DNA of 56,883 nucleotides, taken from the NCBI GenBank assembly GCA_905214715.1, contig CAJMMT010000015.1, forward strand, positions 1 through 56,883, written 5' to 3'. A program made the position numbers and the translations under genes. This DNA is from an uncultured bacterium (GTDB lineage: Bacteria; Bacteroidota; Bacteroidia; Bacteroidales; Muribaculaceae). The notes beneath the pieces were generated by a model. The model was given only the letters and a program-made list of their open reading frames with translations. It was not told the origin of the DNA and did no database searches. The stretch's first letter is position 1; each line of letters opens with the position of its first letter. Below, piece by piece: positions 52,137-56,883 of this stretch.

Positions 52137-52481
52137 TTATTTCCGTTTAATTGTCTGGCATTTACATTTAGTCATTTCCTCGGCGAAAGCCTGTTCGCCA
52201 TGCTCGCGGATGTAGCGGATGCAAGCCGGACGGTCTGATCTAAAAAGAAAAGCGAATACCTTTCCGATGAAATTGGAATATATCTTGCACTCGCTTACAT
52301 CCTTACGACATTCGGCACAAGAGTGATAACCATTACCTTTTGCGCAAGACCTTATCTTTCACCACGAAGCCTTTTCGTTATCATGGCAACCGGGACATTT
52401 GTCTGACAGATACTTACGGCACGCGCCGCTGTAGAGACCGCACGCCGCTATAAGTTCTTTGTTTGTCTCGATTTTCTTCAT
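52137..52481 (-). pseudogene. DUF3795 family protein with in-frame UGA at codon 41
   Basis: One frame, 115 codons with the final stop, runs from ATG at 52481 to TAA at 52137-52139 and is interrupted only by TGA at 52359-52361. The flanking sequence gives Cys-rich DUF3795 features: Ala-Ala-Cys-Gly-Leu-Tyr, Lys-Cys-Pro-Gly-Cys-His, then Ala-Ser-Trp-UGA-Lys-Ile-Arg-Ser-Cys and Ser-Cys-Ala-Glu-Cys. In relatives as I recall them the position after Ala-Ser/Thr-Trp is cysteine. The 74 codons after UGA stay open and keep coding character. A one-base nonsense change (TGC or TGT to TGA) is the plain reading; recoding as selenocysteine is the alternative, though only weak pairing is visible downstream of the UGA. 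It sits inside the HxlR operon. Confidence 0.75.
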
Positions 52482-52490
52482 GGCAAGAAT

Positions 52491-53171
52491 TTACATTTGA
52501 ACATGTGCAAATTCATGGTCAATCCATATAGTAGCTTCCGTGCCGACGAATCGAAGCAGCGTATAGTTCGGGTCAGTAGGTCCACCGGGGAAATGATTTA
52601 TATACCAATCCTGCCATTTCTCCTTACGTATATTGTCATCATTGATAATTTCCACAGTGCCACGCAGACAAACACTTGAACCGCCTTTATCGTAGCATAA
52701 CCCGGCTTTCGGATTACGCTTGAAATCAGTAACCTTTACAGAATCGGCCCCGGTTGCCATCCATACAGTACCGCATCCTTGGGTATCGCCTTTAGCCATA
52801 GGTACGGGACGCGGGAAACCATCACTGTTTACAGAAGCTATTGTTACTGTACTGCATTCCGCAAGAAGAGCCTCAGCTTTGCGTATCAGGTCAGAGTCGC
52901 TATGCTGTTTCCAGCGTTTGAGATGCGGGAAGAACTGACGCATCATTTCCTTTACCTGTTCTTTTGTCATGTTCTGTCCCGATTGCTTGTTGATTTCATC
53001 CGTGAACTGCGCGCAGTGGTCTATCATCTGCTCCATAGTCATGTCCTGCGTGAACTTGCCGTCCTTGTAGCAGTATGTGCAATAATCTTCGGTTGACGTA
53101 CCATCGGCATTCGTGCCGAGGATTTCATTTGTAAGCGGCATTCCGCAGCTCTGACAGAATCTTTGTTCCAT
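52491..53171 (-). CDS. zinc-ribbon plus pyridoxamine-phosphate-oxidase-fold fusion protein
   Basis: The 226-residue protein starts with a zinc-ribbon-like domain (Cys6-x2-Cys9 and Cys31-x2-Cys34 in CQSC and CTYC) and a helical region containing Met-Thr-Met-Glu-Gln-Met (about 42-90). A pyridoxamine 5'-phosphate oxidase-like split barrel follows (about 95-226, with Ser-Asp-Gly-Phe-Pro-Arg-Pro-Val-Pro-Met). Such barrels bind FMN or heme. It is directly downstream of the HxlR gene (4-base gap) and probably part of a redox response. Confidence 0.85.
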   Translation of the reverse strand: MEQRFCQSCGMPLTNEILGTNADGTSTEDYCTYCYKDGKFTQDMTMEQMIDHCAQFTDEINKQSGQNMTKEQVKEMMRQFFPHLKRWKQHSDSDLIRKAEALLAECSTVTIASVNSDGFPRPVPMAKGDTQGCGTVWMATGADSVKVTDFKRNPKAGLCYDKGGSSVCLRGTVEIINDDNIRKEKWQDWYINHFPGGPTDPNYTLLRFVGTEATIWIDHEFAHVQM

Positions 53172-53175
53172 GTCG

Positions 53176-53526
53176 TTATTTTTGTTTTTTGCGATTTGAC
53201 ATTATGGTATCGAAGTTCTCTCGACCCCAGTTGATGAGGGCTTCGACGTGCGGTAAAAGTGTCCTGCCTAAATCGGTAATGGAATACTCTGTCCTTGGAG
53301 GAACATCGGGAAAGAGATCGCGGTGTATTATTCCGTCTGCCGTTAACTGACGCAGTACCTGCGAAAGCACTTTCTCCGATACCGACGGTATGTTACGGTA
53401 CAGTTCATTGAAGCGCACCGGCTCGTTCTCGGAAATCTTAACGAGAACTACCAGCGTCCACTTGTTGCCGAGCCATTCAAGCATTGGAGCGGCTTTGCAA
53501 TATTCGTAGTCCAATTTTTTTGCCAT
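53176..53526 (-). CDS. HxlR family transcriptional regulator
   Basis: The 116-residue protein is a winged-helix HxlR regulator: Cys-(K-A)-Ala-Pro-Met-Leu-Glu-Trp-Leu-Gly-Asn-Lys-Trp at residues 10-23, then Phe-Asn-Glu-Leu-Tyr-Arg-x-Ile-Pro-x-(V)-Ser-Glu-Lys-Val-Leu-Ser and Arg-Thr-Glu-Tyr-Ser-Ile-Thr-(D)-Leu-Gly. Cys10 sits at the position where redox- or electrophile-sensing members of the family hold their reactive cysteine. It is the first gene of an eight-gene leftward operon and is divergent from a radical SAM gene. Confidence 0.93.
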   Translation of the reverse strand: MAKKLDYEYCKAAPMLEWLGNKWTLVVLVKISENEPVRFNELYRNIPSVSEKVLSQVLRQLTADGIIHRDLFPDVPPRTEYSITDLGRTLLPHVEALINWGRENFDTIMSNRKKQK

Positions 53527-53563
53527 TTTCGACAGGGCAAAAAAAGGTTGATAAAGAGCGAAA

Positions 53564-53600
53564 CAAACTTTTTGGTAAGGGCCAAACCGTTCGGTAAGTT
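53564..53600. promoter_or_regulatory. candidate HxlR operator between divergent genes
   Basis: TTGGTAAGGGCCAA and ACCGTTCGGT are short imperfect palindromes, each adjoining the word GGTAAG, which occurs twice 21 bases apart. They lie between the HxlR start (53526) and the radical SAM start (53663). HxlR regulators usually bind such sites next to their own gene. Confidence 0.45.
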
Positions 53601-53620
53601 GTTGCTTTAGGTCTGATTGT

Positions 53621-53628
53621 CACCTAAT
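53621..53628 (+). promoter_or_regulatory. -7 box for the radical SAM gene
   Basis: TAATTTTG is a full -7 match. The ATG at 53630 would be only one base away, so translation more likely starts at 53663 (MVYPELHF). Confidence 0.5.
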
Positions 53629-53662
53629 TTTGCATCACAAAATTATTAAAAAATATCAAGAT

Positions 53663-54556
53663 ATGGTATACCCGGAACTACATTTCACAGGTCAGGTATG
53701 GCGACCTCCTTACGAAGCCAATTCGCAACTCCTGCAACTTACATCGGGATGCACGTGGCACAAGTGTAAGTTCTGTAGCCTTTACCACGGTACGCCTTTC
53801 CGTATGTCGCCATTATCGGAAGTGGAGGAAGACTTGAAAGTTATCCGTCAGTGGCAACCGCATGCCCGACGTGTGTATCTCACTGGAGCAAACCCATTCG
53901 CATTGAGTTACGACAAGCTTATGGATGTGGCGCTCCTATTGAGAAAGTATCTTCCACACATGATTTCATTCGGCATGTTCGCCCGCGTCACCGATATCAC
54001 CCCAAAATCAGTGGAGGAACTGAAGAATCTTCACCATCTGAAACTTGACAGTATCAACATCGGTATCGAGACTGCCCATGACCCGACACTGGAATGGATG
54101 AACAAAGGCTACCATGCTTCCGATATTCTTGAACAGCTTTCAAAACTTGACGAGGCAGGTATCCGCTACAACGTGTTCTATCTAAACGGACTGGGCGGCA
54201 AAGGAAACGGCGAGGCAAGCGCGATAGCAACTTCCGATGTGCTGAATAAACTGCATCCCTGCATCATAAATATCGTTTCACTAACGATATTCCCTGAATC
54301 CCGGTTATATCAGGAGGTGTTGGAAGGTAAATATATCGAGGAACCGGAGATTGAGCGACTGGTTGAGATGCGCACACTTGTCGATCGGTTGAATCTACGG
54401 GTCAATCTGCTTGGTCATCATATTTCCAATACGGTACCGATTACGGGTGCATTGCCGGACGATAAAACCGCGATACTCCGTGAGTTTGACAAAGCGATAG
54501 CACAGTTCCCTGAAAAAGAGCTGAAAGCCTATCGTAACAGGATATGGCATCTGTGA
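53663..54556 (+). CDS. radical SAM protein
   Basis: The product from 53663 is 297 residues (308 from 53630). The radical SAM cluster motif Cys-(T-W-H)-Cys... is present as CTWHKCKFC, that is Cys-x4-Cys-x2-Cys with one residue more than the canonical CX3CX2C, at about residues 30-38. It is followed by Tyr-Leu-Thr-Gly-Ala-Asn-Pro and a Gly-Ile-Glu-Thr (Ser/Asn-Ile-Gly-Ile-Glu-Thr) strand of the TIM barrel. Proteins of this plan are often annotated only as radical SAM. It is divergent from the HxlR operon and shares its control region. Confidence 0.88.
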   Translation: MVYPELHFTGQVWRPPYEANSQLLQLTSGCTWHKCKFCSLYHGTPFRMSPLSEVEEDLKVIRQWQPHARRVYLTGANPFALSYDKLMDVALLLRKYLPHMISFGMFARVTDITPKSVEELKNLHHLKLDSINIGIETAHDPTLEWMNKGYHASDILEQLSKLDEAGIRYNVFYLNGLGGKGNGEASAIATSDVLNKLHPCIINIVSLTIFPESRLYQEVLEGKYIEEPEIERLVEMRTLVDRLNLRVNLLGHHISNTVPITGALPDDKTAILREFDKAIAQFPEKELKAYRNRIWHL

Positions 54557-54575
54557 AGATTTCGTTCTGATTTAA

Positions 54576-54770
54576 GAGCCTGTCTGGATTTAACTTCCAT
54601 TCACCCGAAGAGGATTTTTTTGAAATGTTTCCGCAAGTTGAGGAGGGCGCGGTGCGGGCACCGTAACCGACGAAATCTTGGCGGGAACAGCCAAAAAAGA
54701 CCTTCGGGGGATGGAAAGAATTTCCCATTCATCTCTCAATTATAAATTCGTGTTAAATCCAAACATTCTC
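54576..54770. mobile_element. MITE-like element, copy C, with hairpin core
   Basis: A 195-bp element with 19-base inverted ends (GAGCCTGTCTGGATTTAAC on the left; the right end reverse-complements to GAGAATGTTTGGATTTAAC; 16 of 19 match). It is flanked by TAA at 54573-54575 and 54771-54773. GAG-starting ends and a 3-base TNA duplication are the habit of the IS1031 group of IS5-family elements, so it may be mobilised by such a transposase. Inside, inverted arms (CACCCGAAG with CTTCGGGGG) and the conserved core (about 54612-54696) form a long hairpin. No open frame. Its right end supplies the last codons of the cut AlbA_2 gene. Confidence 0.7.
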
Positions 54771-55148
54771 TAAGACAAGGTGTCGCGTCAAAGGTTGCAT
54801 GAATGAACACCGACGTTCTGCAAGGATTCTCTCCTCCGCCTCCGTAGCAATGTCCCTCCGAGGTCCGACACGGATAAATACCCTGCCGCGATAGCGAACC
54901 GGAGGTAAATCGGACGGTCTGACCTCAGCAACCAGCAAATCACCTTCAGGAAACGAAAACCGTTCAACCGACATGGTTGGTAACGGGAGAATATTGCCGT
55001 CAGAACGGATGCCCGCAATTTTCTTAAGGAGGTCATCGTCAACATTCATCCCGGCTATACTCCCATCATCTTTTGCTCCGATAATTAGATAGCCGTTCTT
55101 ACGGGAGCCGTTTCCTCCTCCAATGAGGAAATCGCTTCGACAGACCAA
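54753..55148 (-). pseudogene. AlbA_2 (Schlafen-like) domain ATP-binding protein, truncated at both ends
   Basis: The frame encodes a clear AlbA_2 segment (Ile-Ile-Gly-Ala-Lys-Asp-Asp-Gly-Ser, Ile-Arg-Ser-Asp-Gly-Asn-Ile-Leu-Pro, Pro-Pro-Val-Arg-Tyr-(R)-Gly-Arg-Val-Phe-Ile-Arg-Val-Gly-Pro-Arg-Arg). The N-terminal third of the domain is missing. Near the 3' end the expected continuation Thr-Phe-Asp-Ala-Thr-Pro-Cys-Leu appears in another frame, so a frameshift precedes the insertion of the MITE-like element, whose end now provides the last residues and stop. The downstream DNA-binding part is not found beyond the element. Confidence 0.7.
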
Positions 55149-55266
55149 AGAAAGTCAGACGGTGCGATTGATGTGGAGGGTTACTTGAACGGAGGATGAT
55201 AATTCCGGTGGAGATAGGTTTCAATCTTGTGTTCTACGTAGAGGAATCTGCTACCACAGAAGCGTT

Positions 55267-55602
55267 GTGTCCCTTACCCATTGGATATGGTACGATTTCG
55301 ACAAACGGGAACCTGTCATAAGCCGGGCATATCCCTCTAATAACAAAATCCCTGAAGCATTCCAACGACAGTTGGCGGCAAAACAATTCTCGGTATCGCC
55401 ATCACCGGGTGCCGGAATCACGTTGTCATCTCCGTCTACCGGCAGCGCACCGATTCAAGATGAAGACTTCACTCACGGAGCAGCACTCCCGGATGATTTC
55501 AAATTGTGGTTGAGCCGTCATCCCGGACTGACCTTTGACGAAGTCCGCAGCTGTTATCGCGAAGAGCAGAAACAACGTTCGCGAGTGAGATTGAATCATT
55601 AG
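55267..55602 (+). CDS. hypothetical protein, possibly a fragment
   Basis: A 111-residue frame beginning with GTG. Composition is protein-like (Tyr-Asp-Phe-Asp-Lys-Arg-Glu-Pro, a Ser/Pro-rich linker, then Asp-Asp-Phe-Lys-Leu-Trp-Leu-Ser). The same frame is open upstream back to about 55190 without an ATG, which suggests a truncated longer gene. No family recognised. Given the decayed neighbours it may be a remnant. Confidence 0.3.
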   Translation: MSLTHWIWYDFDKREPVISRAYPSNNKIPEAFQRQLAAKQFSVSPSPGAGITLSSPSTGSAPIQDEDFTHGAALPDDFKLWLSRHPGLTFDEVRSCYREEQKQRSRVRLNH

Positions 55603-55705
55603 TCGGCGAAGCAGGTATGCGGTTGCGAAGCAATCAATACTCACCGCAAATTCAAACAACGCCGCACAGCCCCCAGATTGTAATACCTATTTACATAGTG
55701 TTTTA

Positions 55706-56210
55706 CTACAAGTCAAAGAGGTTGTGAATCACATTGTGTGAGACACAACCTCTTTTGATTAGAAGGATATGATTTGAATCGAAACCCAATTGCTGGATCT
55801 TGTCGTATTCAGCCTTTGAAAATTCCGTAATCGGCTCATCTAAGCTAATATTTACCGACTTGTCAATGCAACTTACTTTTTCGGATCACTACAATATCCA
55901 TAAGTAGCTAAACGACTTAATCCTTTTATCCAATATGAACATTCCTTTACAGAGGAAGTCTTATCTAATGGGATAGTCTTTCAATTTTTACAGCCTTGCG
56001 GTATGGCTTTTTCCCTTCACAAGTGAAAGTTATATACACAATTTTGGCAGAACAGTTTGATTTTTCTCCATTGACAGATTCGACCCAATTAACCGGATTG
56101 CTGTCTTTGGGTAGGACGAACATAGTTATCCTATCTGATGCTCGACGAGTTCCCATCATGTTTTGAATAACTTGTTGAGTACTAACTATCGTTCGTTTTT
56201 CTTCATCCAT
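55706..56210 (-). pseudogene. frameshifted gene, unknown
   Basis: Three overlapping minus-strand frames read like one protein: the ATG frame 56210-55965 (81 residues, ending Ile-Glu-Arg-Leu-Ser-His); then, in a second frame, about 33 codons ending Tyr-Cys-Ser-Asp-Pro-Lys-Lys at 55873; then a third frame starting Val-Ser-Cys-Ile-Asp-Lys and ending at 55706. Each has coding-like composition, and none of the later two has its own start. Two frameshifts in one gene of about 165 codons explain this best. No family recognised. Confidence 0.5.
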
Positions 56211-56362
56211 TGATAATTTATATACATCTTCTTACATCTTCCTTGTTGAATAGCCGTTCCACATTTCTATGGTTTTTGTAAAATACCGGGAACCACGCCA
56301 AATGAGGCGTGTAAAAGGATTATCTGCATAATAAATGGGATGGACGACAGCGAAAAGAAAAA

Positions 56363-56563
56363 ATGGCTGAATACGCACTGAATTATGCTCCGTTGGTAAA
56401 AGCGTTGCTTGTGGCTATTATGGAGTATCTCGGATGTGGAGATAATATTGTTGAACCGCTCCGCCAGTCTTTGAACGGAATATCCAAATACAGGATTCCA
56501 ATAACGGATACCGTTCTTCCCAATAAATTAAAATGGAGAATCTATGAACCTGCACGAAGATAA
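56363..56563 (+). pseudogene. AbiEi-type antitoxin, C-terminal fragment
   Basis: The 66 residues match the C-terminal end of AbiEi/DUF6088-type antitoxin proteins: Leu-Val-Lys-Ala-Leu-Leu-x-Ala-Ile-(M)-Glu-Tyr-Leu-Gly, then Leu-x-x-x-Leu-Asn-x-(I)-x-Lys-Tyr and Leu-Pro-Asn-Lys-x-x-Trp. The N-terminal winged-helix domain that binds operator DNA is missing; the 150 bases upstream hold no continuation in any frame that I could read. It overlaps the start of the toxin gene, as in intact AbiE operons. Confidence 0.6.
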
Positions 56564-56883
56564 AAAGCTTTTTGCCGATGCGGTATTTGCTACGGCTGAG
56601 TATCTGGAAATAAATCCTGTCTTTATTGAAAAGGATTACTGGATAACGCGGTAGTTAAAGATGCTTGCGCAATATGACACCGACAACCGCGCCATATTCA
56701 AAGGAGGAACAAGTCTGTCAAAGGCACATTTTATAGGCACACGGTTTTCCGAGGATATTGACATAGCCATTGTCAACGCTTCATCTTTGAACGGCAATCA
56801 AAGAAAGATGCTGATTAGAAAACTGGCGAAATCCATGACTGCCGGACTTGATGAGATTCCGGCTCCCGGCGTGACGAGCAAAG
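56544..56883 (+). pseudogene. AbiEii/AbiGii-type nucleotidyltransferase toxin, with amber codon, runs off the edge
   Basis: The frame from ATG 56544 reads Ile-Glu-Lys-Asp-Tyr-Trp-Ile-Thr-Arg, then TAG (56652-56654, codon 37), then Leu-Lys-Met-Leu...Ile-Phe-Lys-Gly-Gly-Thr-Ser-Leu-Ser-Lys-Ala and Phe-Ser-Glu-Asp-Ile-Asp-(I)-Ala-Ile. This is the nucleotidyltransferase signature of AbiEii toxins, with Gly-Gly-Thr-Ser and the catalytic Asp-x-Asp. A glutamine codon CAG changed to TAG would explain the stop. The gene continues beyond the window. AbiEii blocks growth by acting on GTP or tRNA and is neutralised by AbiEi. Confidence 0.75.

Noticed and set aside
54441..54728. 95-codon leftward frame over the end of the radical SAM gene and copy C
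   Set aside because: It is composed of antisense of the radical SAM gene and MITE sequence, with no conserved features.
1..56883. CRISPR arrays or rRNA genes
   Set aside because: No regularly spaced identical repeats and no rRNA-like segments were seen.

Overview
The window comes from a gut-type member of the order Bacteroidales, most likely a Muribaculaceae-like genome. Support for the order is strong: promoters of the Bacteroidota form (TTTG, about 19-21 bases, then TAnnTTTG) lie upstream of many genes; Shine-Dalgarno sites are weak; secreted proteins end in short sorting-like tails; and the families DUF3408, DUF5683, DUF4919 and GSCFA are present. The family-level placement is an inference from gene content. 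No 16S gene is present.

Layout. (1) 1-5.8 kb holds one part of an integrative conjugative or mobilizable element, leftward: MobC, relaxase, ParA, DUF3408, a helix-turn-helix protein and a small membrane protein, with a probable oriT dyad upstream of mobC. It runs off the left edge, and no integrase is visible. A tRNA-Leu(CAG) stands where the element ends. (2) 6.5-41 kb is conserved chromosome with secreted surface proteins interspersed: GSCFA protein, pfkA, the parA-parB-DUF5683-lytic transglycosylase operon, a MATE exporter, a flavodiiron protein, crcB, rpoN, slyD, a leftward run with a PgpH-type phosphodiesterase and a short Rel-type (p)ppGpp enzyme, ribH, a KdsD-like SIS protein, a thioesterase, DUF721, recF, upp, ribF, a HAD phosphatase and a YbaK-type editing protein. 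(3) 41-54.6 kb is accessory: a choloylglycine-hydrolase-family enzyme, TfoX-N and DJ-1 proteins, a chloramphenicol-acetyltransferase-like protein, a two-component system divergent from an outer-membrane barrel protein, and a tightly overlapped leftward operon headed by an HxlR regulator. (4) 54.6-56.9 kb is a graveyard: an AlbA_2 gene cut by a small insertion, a frameshifted gene, and an AbiE toxin-antitoxin pair with a truncated antitoxin and an amber codon in the toxin.

The most unusual signal is a dispersed hairpin element with three copies here (about 6.1, 42.15 and 54.65 kb). Two copies lie inside about 190-bp elements with GAG-starting inverted ends, and one of those has a TAA target duplication. 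All three share a two-part hairpin whose apical and lower stems keep pairing although their bases differ. The second is a DUF3795 gene at 52.1-52.5 kb with an in-frame UGA exactly where a cysteine is expected, while the rest of the frame stays open. The third is a set of 10-11-base direct repeats between the two-component system and its divergent outer-membrane gene, which look like an OmpR-type operator.
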